Shown here: positions 47,405 to 56,199 of the stretch, in pieces
Layout: every line of letters starts with the position of its first letter
How positions within the stretch are numbered: the first letter of the stretch is position 1
From: Peribacillus huizhouensis
Lineage (GTDB): Bacteria; Bacillota; Bacilli; Bacillales; DSM-1321
Length of the DNA stretch: 64,000 nt
Direction of reading: 5' to 3'
Assembly: GCF_014138605.1 (NCBI RefSeq)
Contig: NZ_JACJHX010000004.1
Span: 124,001-188,000, forward strand
Translations under genes and position numbers: made by a program
Notes under the pieces: model-generated
Databases searched by the model: none
Told to the model about the DNA's origin: nothing
The model's input: the letters and a program-made list of their open reading frames with translations, nothing else

Positions 47405-47623
47405 AGTGAAACTTACCTTTGTGGTCTTCAAAGGTTTAGTTGAGGCCCACAGGATGTGGGTCACACAGACGTTGCCGCAGGATGCGGCGTACTTAGTCTG
47501 TGATTCATTTAATCGGGTTCGTAGTGTCGCTTTACCGAAACGGAGTGGAGGTATTAGCGACACTAGAACGGGACTAGCAATCAGTGGGGGATGAAGAAAA
47601 CCCCCACTGATTGAAGTTTCACT
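47405..47623. other. Multibranched structured module
   Basis: Terminal inverted repeat AGTGAAACTT (47405-47414) / AAGTTTCACT (47614-47623) encloses four hairpins: CCCAC-AGGAT-GTGGG; GCCGC-AGGAT-GCGGC inside CACAGAC/GTCTGTG; AGTGTCGCT (47523)/AGCGACACT (47556); and a perfect 13-bp stem CAATCAGTGGGGG (47578)/CCCCCACTGATTG (47601). It abuts the glycerophosphodiesterase stop codon. It could be a small non-coding RNA, a MITE or an mRNA processing element. No protein frame is evident. Confidence 0.6.
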
Positions 47624-48490
47624 TTATCCATTCTTCTTCCTAATCTCTTGTCTATATTGATCTAATAGACTTGGCCAATCGGTTTGAATAATATCGCACC
47701 CTTTTTCAACAAGTTTCCCCCAACCGTAAGCAGGTCCTTTAATTATGGATTGATCATCATCATATTTGGCATACAATACGTCCTTATGATTTAGTACAAT
47801 GGCATTTAGCCAAATAAATAATCCCCTTTCTTTAATACTACGAATGATATCATCTTGAAAGAATGCACTTTCCTCATCTTCTGCAATTAATTCCATACCT
47901 GTCAAATTCATATTCTGATAGTTTAGCACTTCATCTATTTCATCTAATTTTTTCACAATTGGCATATAGGAATACTTTACAGAGTGCTGTTCCAAAATAG
48001 CTAAATAACTTTGCTCGACTGGGGATTTTAAAATAATTTGATCTGCCATGTCAAACTGATCTAGGAAAGGTAGCAATGTGTCCCAATCAGACCAAGAACG
48101 GTCTAAATTAAGAAGCATGCCGCTGTCTTTTAAGCTTGTTAAAACATGTTCTAATTTTTCCACTTGATAATTGACAACTTGGCCGATATTATTTCGATAG
48201 TTTAAAGACTCGATAAATGCAGAATCCATTTCTCTAATGTTTTGTTCCTGTCCTAGAAGTCTACGTTCATTCCCATCATGGAACACATAAAATTTCCCAT
48301 CAATTGAGCGAACTACATCTATTTCTAAAATATCTGCGCCAGATTGCATCGCTGCATAAAAAGCAGGGAGCGTATTTTCAATAATATTTCCCATACTGCT
48401 TCCACGATGGACAGCAATTAAAAAAGGCTCCGAAGCTACTTTCTCATTTAATAGATTTATCGTATCATTGTTGTTTTTGTTCTCAATCAT
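47624..48490 (-). CDS. Glycerophosphodiester phosphodiesterase
   Basis: 288-residue cytoplasmic enzyme (no signal peptide) of the GDPD family. Catalytic and metal residues: AVHRGSSMGNIIENTLPAF (His and the EN-T motif), DILEIDVVRSIDGKFYVFHD (Glu, Asp and second His), and C-terminal GCDIIQTDWP. It cleaves glycerophosphodiesters into glycerol 3-phosphate and an alcohol, or to glycerol and a phosphoester in some branches. ATG follows GGAGG. It is the fourth gene of the import operon, so it likely processes the imported compound. Confidence 0.92.
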   Translation of the reverse strand: MIENKNNNDTINLLNEKVASEPFLIAVHRGSSMGNIIENTLPAFYAAMQSGADILEIDVVRSIDGKFYVFHDGNERRLLGQEQNIREMDSAFIESLNYRNNIGQVVNYQVEKLEHVLTSLKDSGMLLNLDRSWSDWDTLLPFLDQFDMADQIILKSPVEQSYLAILEQHSVKYSYMPIVKKLDEIDEVLNYQNMNLTGMELIAEDEESAFFQDDIIRSIKERGLFIWLNAIVLNHKDVLYAKYDDDQSIIKGPAYGWGKLVEKGCDIIQTDWPSLLDQYRQEIRKKNG

Positions 48491-48513
48491 GTTATACCTC
48501 CATTTTTTGCTTT

Positions 48514-48602
48514 GGCTGTTTTCGCATAGTTTGTTGTTTTTTCTAAATAATGAACCGTTCCTTTCAAAATTGTTAAAAGCAACAATCTTTTAGAAAGCAG
48601 CC
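48514..48602 (-). repeat. MITE-like repeat, copy R6 (internally deleted)
   Basis: Only 89 bases: ends GGCTGTTTTCGCATAG and TTTTAGAAAGCAGCC with AATGAACCGTTCCTTTC and ATTGTTAAAAGCAACA between. It matches the flanks of R5 with the GC-rich core deleted. It sits inside the operon, between permease and glycerophosphodiesterase. Confidence 0.75.
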
Positions 48603-48638
48603 TTTGCTTTAATTACAATTTATCGAACTATATCTTAA

Positions 48639-50345
48639 TTATTTACCTGCCTTTGTGCCTCGGCCATAAACAAGGTACAGAACAATACTCGAAATGACCA
48701 TTAATAATACCGTATAGACAAAGGTTAATGCTCTTGTATCTTGTAACGATTCTGGTGATGTACTGTTTTGGATGGTAATTCCTAATGGCTGATAAAATGG
48801 ATGACTTAAAAACATCGATAAATTATATTCATCTAACGTCGAATTGAATGTTAAGGCTACTAATGCCAAGGCCGAAGGCAAAATAATGGGCAATAACACC
48901 TTAAAGAACGTTCTCAGATTGCTAGCTCCTAAATTCTTTGCCGCTTCTTCCAATGAAGTGTCAATGGAATAAAAGGATGCTTTTAACATTCTTAATACAA
49001 AAGGAAGCTGAACAATAATATAACCGATTAATAATATGCCTAGCGTTCCAGTTAATACTTTGTGAAACATCATCGTATTTGGAACGCTATACGTAATAAT
49101 CAGGCCCATCGCAAGTAAAACAGAAGGTAACATCCAAGGTATATGAAGAATATATTCCAGCATGGCCGTCCATTTATTGTTATATTTCTGAATCAACCGT
49201 GCAATATAGAGAATCAGCCCTACAACAATGACAGCAGTGAGTGCTGAATAAATGATACTCACAAGAAATGGTTGATAAGCACTTGCATCTGTAAATACAG
49301 TCATGTAATTTTCTAAAGTAAAACTATCCCATGTTAATTTACCTGTGGTAATCGCCTTGGAATCCGTAAACGAAAATAAAAAGATGAGAACAACCGGTAG
49401 TGTATAGAGTACAAATAATACATATGCCATCATGTGAACAATGATATTAGCGAATCTATTATTGATTTGTTGTTTCACCAAATTTGTTTTTACTTTTGAT
49501 ACGGACATGTAGTTCCCCTTAGATTCTACTTTTGTCATAATTGCAAGTAGAATCATCGAAGCTAACCCTAGGAAAATAGCTAATAGAGCAGCTAAATCTC
49601 TGGAACTGACGATACCGGAAAATGTTAAGATCATCGGTGTGATCGTTTTGAATTCTCCGCCTACTATCTGTGGTGCGGCAAACGCCCCTAATCCGCCGAT
49701 GAACTGCAAAATAGTTAAAGCAAAAATGGTTGGTTTTAGAACAGGAAGAATCACTTTTCTAATAATTTGAAAATTAGTTGCCCCCATATTTCTTGCCGCT
49801 TCAATCGTTTGATAGTCTACCTTTAGCAAGGCATTTAATAGGAAGATGACATAATTAGATGTACTAGAGAACGTCATGACAAACAAGACGGCCCAAAATC
49901 CCTCGAACCAATTCGGGTTCATATTCGGAAAAATGGATAGCAATAGATTGGTGATGATACCTACATCACCATAAATAAATTGATAGCCTGCTACTAATAC
50001 AATTCCTCCATATATTAACGTTGAATAATAGCCAAATCGTAGAAACTTCATTCCCTTGATTTCAAAGTAACCCATGATAAATACGAGAAACAGACCAACC
50101 AGATTCACTGTTATAACTAAGGCAACGGCTAAAATAAAGCTGTTCCATAAACTTCTCATTGCCCGCTCGGAACTCATTAATTTTTCAAATGGCTCTAATG
50201 TAAAACCACCATCCTGAAAAAACGTCGTGATTAATAGATTGATATTTGGGTAAATTAGAAAGGCGATACAAGCCCAAGATAATACAATTCCAATTGCAAA
50301 GATATATAGTTTGTTTTTTAATTTATACTTATTTTGTATTTGCAT
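48639..50345 (-). CDS. ABC transporter permease, fused double domain (FbpB-like)
   Basis: About 568 residues, some 12 membrane helices, two BPD_transp_1 domains in one chain as in iron- or spermidine-type FbpB permeases. The two EAA loops contacting the ATPase are seen: EAARNMGATNFQIIRKVILP and EEAAKNLGASNLRTFFKVLLP, each at the C-terminal side of its half. Start: two adjacent ATGs (50348, 50345) follow AAGGTG. Downstream of the ATPase by 11 bases. Substrate not readable from the permease. Confidence 0.93.
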   Translation of the reverse strand: MQIQNKYKLKNKLYIFAIGIVLSWACIAFLIYPNINLLITTFFQDGGFTLEPFEKLMSSERAMRSLWNSFILAVALVITVNLVGLFLVFIMGYFEIKGMKFLRFGYYSTLIYGGIVLVAGYQFIYGDVGIITNLLLSIFPNMNPNWFEGFWAVLFVMTFSSTSNYVIFLLNALLKVDYQTIEAARNMGATNFQIIRKVILPVLKPTIFALTILQFIGGLGAFAAPQIVGGEFKTITPMILTFSGIVSSRDLAALLAIFLGLASMILLAIMTKVESKGNYMSVSKVKTNLVKQQINNRFANIIVHMMAYVLFVLYTLPVVLIFLFSFTDSKAITTGKLTWDSFTLENYMTVFTDASAYQPFLVSIIYSALTAVIVVGLILYIARLIQKYNNKWTAMLEYILHIPWMLPSVLLAMGLIITYSVPNTMMFHKVLTGTLGILLIGYIIVQLPFVLRMLKASFYSIDTSLEEAAKNLGASNLRTFFKVLLPIILPSALALVALTFNSTLDEYNLSMFLSHPFYQPLGITIQNSTSPESLQDTRALTFVYTVLLMVISSIVLYLVYGRGTKAGK

Positions 50346-50356
50346 CATGTCACCTT

Positions 50357-51370
50357 CTAATAAGTTAAAATATCAGCTATTTGAAATGCGATCTTTTTCC
50401 TACTTCCAACTTCATAATCGTTTGAATGATCTTCCATCTCCATATTTGCGATTCGTTGATTGCCTATCTCATAAGTGACTTTAGAAGAAATTCCGTGATA
50501 CTCTTTTTCAACAATTTCCCCTTCGACTACCACATCATATTGTGTAGCATCAAGAACTTTAGTTGTCACTTTCCCTGGTCTAATATAAGCTGTTGTCGTC
50601 GGATCAATTGCAACATTGCATTCATTTTTTATTCGTTGTAAAAATGATGGCTGTAAGAAGTTGTTGTCGCCAATAAAATTACAAACAAATTCTGTTTTCG
50701 ATTGATCAAATATTTCCTTCGGTGTTCCAACCTGTTCAATATTGCCTTTATTAAATACTGCGATTCTGTCAGACATTGTTAATGCTTCTTCCTGATCATG
50801 TGTAACATAAATAGATGTAATACCGAATTGCGACTGTAATTTTTTTAATTCTACTCTAAGTTGCTTTCTTAGCTTGGCATCCAAATTGGATAACGGTTCG
50901 TCAAGCACAAGAATTTTTGGTTTTAATACGAGTGCCCTTGCAATGGCAACTCGCTGTTGCTGGCCACCTGATAAGTCCGATACTTTTTTAAATAGCTGTT
51001 CTTCATTTAAATCTACTTTGCTAGCAATCTCTCTAACTTGTTTATCCACTTCATCTTTTTTGTATTTTTTTACTTGAAGCCCAAATGCGATATTTTCATA
51101 TACATTCATAGTTGGAAAAAGTGCATAGCTCTGAAAAACCATCCCTATTTCACGGCGTTCTACAGGGATATCGTTTATTCTTTCTCCATTCACTAGGATG
51201 TCGCCATTTGTTGGTTTAATAAATCCAACTAAACTTCTAAGCGTCGTTGTTTTCCCACATCCTGATGGCCCCAAAAGCGTAAAAAACTCGCCTTCCTTAA
51301 TTTCAAGATTTAAATTATGAATAGCTGTGAAATCATCAAATTTGATTTGAATATTTTTGAATTCAATCAT
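50357..51370 (-). CDS. ABC transporter ATP-binding protein
   Basis: 337 residues from the ATG at 51370 (GGAGGG nine bases upstream; a longer frame begins inside the preceding intergenic hairpin). Walker A GPSGCGKTT, Q-loop FQSYALFPTM, signature LSGGQQQRVAIAR, Walker B ILVLDEPLSNLD, H-loop THDQEEAL, and a C-terminal OB-like TOBE region (VAIDPTTTAYIRPGKV). This is the FbpC/PotA class of importer ATPases. It energises the fused permease encoded next. Confidence 0.94.
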   Translation of the reverse strand: MIEFKNIQIKFDDFTAIHNLNLEIKEGEFFTLLGPSGCGKTTTLRSLVGFIKPTNGDILVNGERINDIPVERREIGMVFQSYALFPTMNVYENIAFGLQVKKYKKDEVDKQVREIASKVDLNEEQLFKKVSDLSGGQQQRVAIARALVLKPKILVLDEPLSNLDAKLRKQLRVELKKLQSQFGITSIYVTHDQEEALTMSDRIAVFNKGNIEQVGTPKEIFDQSKTEFVCNFIGDNNFLQPSFLQRIKNECNVAIDPTTTAYIRPGKVTTKVLDATQYDVVVEGEIVEKEYHGISSKVTYEIGNQRIANMEMEDHSNDYEVGSRKKIAFQIADILTY

Positions 51371-51404
51371 CTTATTCCCTCCGCTAGTATTAGAAAAGTG
51401 AAAC

Positions 51405-51430
51405 CCTGGTTTTCGAACCAAAAACCAAGG
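51405..51430 (-). promoter_or_regulatory. Intercistronic stem-loop after the binding-protein gene
   Basis: CCTTGGTTTT pairs with AAAACCAGG around TGGTTCG on the minus strand, between the binding-protein gene and the ATPase gene. Such stems commonly stabilise upstream mRNA or partly stop transcription, raising binding-protein yield over the membrane components. Confidence 0.5.
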
Positions 51431-51446
51431 CCAAGTCATCTTATTT

Positions 51447-52496
51447 TTATTGAATTTCTAACGTAATTTTCTCAATCCAAGCGTCAATATTTTCAGTGAT
51501 GAATTCCCAATCCATATCTTGTTTCTTCACGGATTCGTGTAACGTTTTCACTTCTGGATTAGCTGATTTAGCTGCCTCTAAATTCGTTGGCATTGAGTTA
51601 AACGCTTTTGCCCATTCAGCTTGAACTTTTGCACTTCCAAACCAGTTAATAAATTCTTCTGCACCTTCTTTTTTCTTCGTTCCTTTCACAACCGCAATTT
51701 GTTCTGTAACATATGGCACACCAATTTCAGGTGATACGATACCGGCTTTCACTCCATATTCTTGTTCTCTTTGTTGAATTCCGCTCGAGAACATTTGACC
51801 GAATGGAGTTGTCCCATTTGCTAAGTTTGCATAGAAAGGTGTAGCTTCTGTTGCAGGAGTTCCATTGTCAAAGAACTTCTTAATTTCTTTCCATCCTTTA
51901 TCTGAAATACCAAGTTTGCCATTTGGATCTTGGTAACGTACTAGAATACTAGCAATAACAGTTCTAGTTGTATCCCCACCTAAATTAGTTGGTACTTCAT
52001 ATAAACCGTGAAATGCTTTGTTTTCCCATAATTCTGGCCAGTCAGATGCAGTCGTTTCTTGCGTATATAAGTCAGAATTATAAATCAATAGAATAGCTTG
52101 TTTCACTAATGAATGGTAGTAACCTTCAGAATCGCTTGTTCCCTCTTCTACTTCGTTTGCCCAAACAGGTGTGAACGGTTCAAGAACATCTTCATTTTTT
52201 AAGGCGATATAGTTCATTTCATTTAATCCGTAAACAACGTCTGCAATTGGATTTGCTTTTTCGGCAATTAATTTATTTCGAATATCTCCCCCACCAGCTT
52301 CAACGATTTTAATATCAAATCCTTGTTCAGCAGCTTTTTCCTTCAACCAATCGCCACGACCATCCGATGCAGAATTTGTATAAACGACTAGAGATTTATC
52401 TTTGCCAGCTCCCTGTGAAGATTCTTGCTTTCCTCCACAAGCTGTTAAAACCAAACTAAAAACAAGGACAACAATTAATAACCACGATTTCTTCAT
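51447..52496 (-). CDS. Solute-binding lipoprotein, family 1 (Fbp/PotD class)
   Basis: 349 residues from the ATG at 52496 (GGAGAG upstream). Lipoprotein signal peptide with lipobox LTACGG (Cys about 20), then a two-lobed binding protein: LVVYTNSASDGRGDWL, ADVVYGLNEMNY, WPELWENKAFHGLYEVPTN, GTPFGQMFSSGI, AEEFINWFGSAKVQ. This resembles iron/2-aminoethylphosphonate-type periplasmic proteins. It captures an unknown, probably anionic solute outside the membrane for the ABC importer. First gene of the operon. The solute-binding domain of the LacI fusion at the operon end is of a similar broad family. Confidence 0.92.
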   Translation of the reverse strand: MKKSWLLIVVLVFSLVLTACGGKQESSQGAGKDKSLVVYTNSASDGRGDWLKEKAAEQGFDIKIVEAGGGDIRNKLIAEKANPIADVVYGLNEMNYIALKNEDVLEPFTPVWANEVEEGTSDSEGYYHSLVKQAILLIYNSDLYTQETTASDWPELWENKAFHGLYEVPTNLGGDTTRTVIASILVRYQDPNGKLGISDKGWKEIKKFFDNGTPATEATPFYANLANGTTPFGQMFSSGIQQREQEYGVKAGIVSPEIGVPYVTEQIAVVKGTKKKEGAEEFINWFGSAKVQAEWAKAFNSMPTNLEAAKSANPEVKTLHESVKKQDMDWEFITENIDAWIEKITLEIQ

Positions 52497-52552
52497 GAAA
52501 ACTGATCTCTCCTTTAGTTTTTTTGAACGTGTCAATTTTTTCTTACATGGTT

Positions 52553-52592
52553 ATTATATAAGCTGATTTTCTTTAAAACAATACCGTTTACA
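52553..52592 (-). promoter_or_regulatory. Operon promoter with LacI/CcpA-type operator
   Basis: TTGTTT (52576-52581), 17-base spacer, TATAAT (52553-52558) on the minus strand. TGTAAACGGTATTG (52579-52592) just upstream, overlapping the -35, matches the LacI-family/cre consensus TGWNANCGNTNWCA except at its last two bases. It is a good candidate site for the LacI-fusion regulator or CcpA. Confidence 0.65.
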
Positions 52593-52599
52593 GAGTTTT

Positions 52600-53176
52600 A
52601 TAAAAATTAATAAATGTTTTACAAATTGAAAAAAATGTCGAAATTGAGGGGGAAAAATAGGGGTACCAATATCATTGGAACGTGTCAAATCAAAGGTTTG
52701 CTGGTTTGTAAATATTGTTACAGTCGCTATTTCCTGCCTCTATCAACCAACGTAACACTCCAAAATTCCACTGCAAAAAAAGCTGTTATATCAACGGTTG
52801 AAGCCCCTTTTCGCTTTAAAACCACCCTGGCTTTAACTCATCGCTAAAAAATTTTTTTATAAACTAATGTTGGAATAACAACTAGATCGGAAAGGGAACT
52901 TTGGAAAAAGTAATTGAAGCCTTATTAGACAAGGAATCCAGGAAGATATGGGATACAAAAAGACCGAACCCATATTGGTCCAGCCCGAATTTTGTTTGAT
53001 ATTAAGATTGAAAAACCGATTGAATAATACAAGAGCAAAGCTTGATTTGAACAAGGTTTCTTTACAAATTTTACAAATCCAACCTCTTCGTGTATAGAGT
53101 GCATGTGGCAACACATCAGGATGCTGGTGAGTAATTCCTATCTACATTTGCATTTTGTAACTAGCTAACCGGACTA
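52600..53176. other. Intergenic, no recognised gene
   Basis: Several open frames up to 85 codons occur but none has a convincing ribosome binding site or family pattern. The stretch is AT-rich with no clear repeat. It may hold decayed coding sequence that I cannot name. Confidence 0.4.
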
Positions 53177-53884
53177 CTAGATGGTCATTTTCCATCCTGA
53201 TAAAGTCAGCCAGCTTTCCTTCTCCTTATAATCAGGCATCATTTTTCCAACAAGGCGCCAGAAGGATCGGTCGTGATTCATATGAACCATATGGCACATT
53301 TCATGAACGACTACATAGTCAATTACCTCCCCTGGTGCCATTGCCAGTCTCCAATTAAACGTTAACTGCCGATTTGAATCACAGGTGCCCCAGGTAGTTT
53401 GGCTATCCGTAATACGAACAGAACGTGGTTTTGTTTTGAAATTCCGCTGATAGGAGGATATGCTCTTCTCCACTAGATCCTTACACTGCTGGTAATAAAA
53501 TCGTTTTACAGCTTGTTTCATTTTTTCAGTGTCAGATTGCTTTACATAAATATGTAACTTATCTTCTTTAAACAATACGTGGTCTTGCGTTATATTGATA
53601 TCTTGAAAGATCTCTATTGGATAGGTCTTTCCCAAATATAGAAAACTCTCACCATACTCATAGACCTTTTTCTGTGGTCCTTGCAGCCTATCTCTCATTT
53701 CCTTTAATTTTTGCTGAATAGGATCCCACTTATCCTCTAATAACTGAAGTACTCTATCATTAGATGTCCCTTTCGGAGCTCGAACTTCAATATTTCCATA
53801 ACTATCTATTATAATCCCTATAGATGTACGATTTTTGTATTTGATTTCATATCGTATTGTTTCACCTAAGTAGGTATGTATCAT
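53177..53884 (-). CDS. YgjP-like metallopeptidase (M48/WLM, DUF45)
   Basis: 235 residues. Zinc motif HEMCHMVHMNHDRSFW (HExxH with downstream His) near residue 195, and the preceding WGTCDSNRQLTFNWRLAMAP typical of this family. Predicted cytoplasmic zinc-dependent peptidase related to the SprT/WLM clan. An AGGTGA lies just before the ATG. It is a single gene; its target is unknown. Confidence 0.9.
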   Translation of the reverse strand: MIHTYLGETIRYEIKYKNRTSIGIIIDSYGNIEVRAPKGTSNDRVLQLLEDKWDPIQQKLKEMRDRLQGPQKKVYEYGESFLYLGKTYPIEIFQDINITQDHVLFKEDKLHIYVKQSDTEKMKQAVKRFYYQQCKDLVEKSISSYQRNFKTKPRSVRITDSQTTWGTCDSNRQLTFNWRLAMAPGEVIDYVVVHEMCHMVHMNHDRSFWRLVGKMMPDYKEKESWLTLSGWKMTI

Positions 53885-54052
53885 GTCATCACCTGTATCC
53901 TTCTTTCATGCATGATTCCCTGCATCGCAACTCTTTTAAAACTATGACTTCTGCTTTTTCGAACACTTAGTGAATGCTATTTCTATTTAGAGACGGTTCC
54001 CTCGTGTCATTTTGCTTCAAGAAAGATACATAAGTGCCTTCGAAATAGTCCA

Positions 54053-55177
54053 TTAAATTTCATTCAAAAATGATTGAATAAATGGGATAGCAGCACCAAT
54101 GGGTACTCCATTTGCCAGTGAACAGCTAATATAAATAAATGGGTCATTGCTAGGAAATGCCGTTTTTTCGTTGACTTTTTCATGGAGTATTTCGATATCA
54201 TCTTCCGTTAAATAAGGAGATAGATGACCGCCTAGAATAAATTCACCGTTCAGAACAAGATGGATATTGTTGATTGAAATGGCTAAATGATCTAAAAAAG
54301 AATTCCACCTCTTCACATAAGAAGGAATTCTGGAACGGACTTGTAGAAAAAAGAAATCTAATGTTTCATCATCATCTAGAAGTGCATTAACAGAGCTAAT
54401 CGTTTCCATGCATCCTTTTTTCCCGCAGTAGCAAGTAGGACCATCAGGAATAATCGTCATATGTTCGACCGTTCCACTATGCCCTTCTTTCCCCATATAA
54501 ATTTGACCATTTATGATAATAGCACCCCCAAGGTGCGGACCAATTGATAGATAGACTGCATCGCCAATATCATTTCTTACCCACAACTCTGTTGTTGCCG
54601 CACACTTAGCATCATGTAAAAACATACATGGATAAGGGAGATACTTTGAAAATACTTCAATATCTAATCCTGTAGCGATTAATATTTTTCCATATGTGAT
54701 TTTTTTCCCGTCATTTGACGTTAATCCTTGTACGGCAAAACCAATACCTAGAACCTGCTCATCTATCACATCGAGTGACGAGATGAAAGATTGTACAGCT
54801 TGACTTAACTCTTTATAATAACGATCTTCATCGGAATAATCCATCGCTAGTCTCTCTTGCAAAAAAGCATGACCACGCAAATCAATGGCCAGAATCTGTA
54901 CGGTCCTCTTCTGAATCTCTACCCCAATGCTAATCCGAGCCTGAGGGCAAATGGCATAAGCTGTTGCACGCCTTCCCACAGAAGATTCAAACTGCCCGCT
55001 CTTCTCAATCAATTTTTCCTTTTCCAAACGAACGAGATTCTGGGTGACCGTTGGTAAACTCAAATGAAGTTGATTAGCAATTTCTTGTTTCGAAAGCTTC
55101 TCATTTTGAAAAATGAGGTGGTAAATCGATGAATAATTGCTTTTTTTTATATCTTTAAACGTGATGCTATTGTCCAT
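54053..55177 (-). CDS. ROK-family transcriptional repressor (XylR-like)
   Basis: 374 residues. N-terminal winged helix (about 15-70: LSKQEIANQLHLSLPTVTQNLVRLE) and a ROK sugar-kinase-like domain with the zinc site CYCGKKGCMET and EGHSGTVEHM. The phosphate-binding and acceptor features of a true kinase are weak, as is usual for ROK repressors (XylR, NagC). It is divergent from the SDR-kinase-symporter cluster with a 217-base control region holding AT-rich palindromes, so it likely represses that cluster and is released by its sugar or polyol. Confidence 0.92.
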   Translation of the reverse strand: MDNSITFKDIKKSNYSSIYHLIFQNEKLSKQEIANQLHLSLPTVTQNLVRLEKEKLIEKSGQFESSVGRRATAYAICPQARISIGVEIQKRTVQILAIDLRGHAFLQERLAMDYSDEDRYYKELSQAVQSFISSLDVIDEQVLGIGFAVQGLTSNDGKKITYGKILIATGLDIEVFSKYLPYPCMFLHDAKCAATTELWVRNDIGDAVYLSIGPHLGGAIIINGQIYMGKEGHSGTVEHMTIIPDGPTCYCGKKGCMETISSVNALLDDDETLDFFFLQVRSRIPSYVKRWNSFLDHLAISINNIHLVLNGEFILGGHLSPYLTEDDIEILHEKVNEKTAFPSNDPFIYISCSLANGVPIGAAIPFIQSFLNEI

Positions 55178-55335
55178 GAAAAAAACACCCCATTATATAA
55201 ACTAATTTTATAAAAACATTTACTTTAACTCTTCAAATATATCACAAGACCGGATACAATCACAGTTTTGTCATAAAGTATCTGCCAATTATAAATTATC
55301 TATATATTGACTAGCAGAGAAAATCGTTTTATTAT

Positions 55336-55363
55336 GTAAATGTATTTTATAAAATGTTTTTAC
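55336..55363. promoter_or_regulatory. Likely ROK operator palindrome
   Basis: GTAAA-N3-ATTTTATAAAAT-N3-TTTAC, symmetric over 28 bases, 32 bases before the SDR start. A related half (TTTATAAAAACATTTAC, 55207-55223) lies near the ROK gene start, so both promoters may be controlled. Confidence 0.55.
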
Positions 55364-55394
55364 AAAATAGATTAATAAAAGGGAATGGGGAAAA

Positions 55395-56171
55395 ATGGGG
55401 ATTATTGAAAAAATGAGGTTGGACGGAAAGAAGATTTTTGTAACAGGCGGAGCAAGAGGGATTGGTAAAAGTGTGGCAACGGCTTTTGCTGAAGCAGGAG
55501 CAGATATAGCGATTGTGGACCTGGATATGGAGGAAGCCACAAAGACAGCTCAAGAACTTGAAAAAAATAATGGGATCAAGTCCATTGCCATCAAGGCAGA
55601 TGTCACCAACCCAGCAGATGTAGATGCCATGATCGAAACCATCCTAAAAGCATTTGGTCGTTTAGATGTTGCTTTTTGTAATGCTGGAATCTGCATGAAT
55701 GTGCCAGCAGAGGAAATGACCTATGAACAGTGGAAAAAAGTCATTGATATTAATCTTACCGGTGTATTTTTAACAGCACAAGCAGCGGGAAAAGTCATGT
55801 TAAAACAAGGTGGCGGTTCGATTATTAATACGGCTTCGATGTCAGGACATATTGTCAATGTTCCGCAACCACAGAGCTCATACAACGCCTCTAAAGCAGG
55901 TGTCATCCAGTTAACCAAATCGCTGGCAGTAGAGTGGGCAACAAGAAATGTACGGGTAAATTGTATCAGTCCAGGATATATCGGCACAGAACTTACCTTA
56001 AATTCGCCAAACTTACAGCCATTGATCGAACAGTGGAATGAAATGGCACCGCTTCACCGAATGGGTAGACCAGAAGAACTTCAGTCCATTTGTGTTTATC
56101 TTGCAGGAGACACTAGCAGCTTTACGACAGGAGCTGACTTTGTCATCGATGGAGCTTTTACTTGCATTTAA
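55395..56171 (+). CDS. SDR-family polyol/sugar dehydrogenase
   Basis: 258 residues, short-chain dehydrogenase. Cofactor motif TGGARGIGK, Asp after strand 2 (VDLDMEEA) indicating NAD+ preference, NAG (FCNAGICMN), catalytic Ser in NTASMSGHIV and YNASK with Tyr and Lys. Directly upstream of a xylulokinase-like gene and GPH symporter, so it probably oxidises an imported pentitol such as D-arabitol or xylitol to a pentulose. Exact polyol not determined. GGGAATGGGG precedes the ATG. Confidence 0.92.
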   Translation: MGIIEKMRLDGKKIFVTGGARGIGKSVATAFAEAGADIAIVDLDMEEATKTAQELEKNNGIKSIAIKADVTNPADVDAMIETILKAFGRLDVAFCNAGICMNVPAEEMTYEQWKKVIDINLTGVFLTAQAAGKVMLKQGGGSIINTASMSGHIVNVPQPQSSYNASKAGVIQLTKSLAVEWATRNVRVNCISPGYIGTELTLNSPNLQPLIEQWNEMAPLHRMGRPEELQSICVYLAGDTSSFTTGADFVIDGAFTCI

Positions 56172-56199
56172 TAGATTACTAATTCGGGAGGATGCATCT

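Noticed and set aside
52857-53116. Two overlapping minus-strand frames of 63-85 codons
   Set aside because: No ribosome binding site, odd composition and no family resemblance; treated as non-coding.
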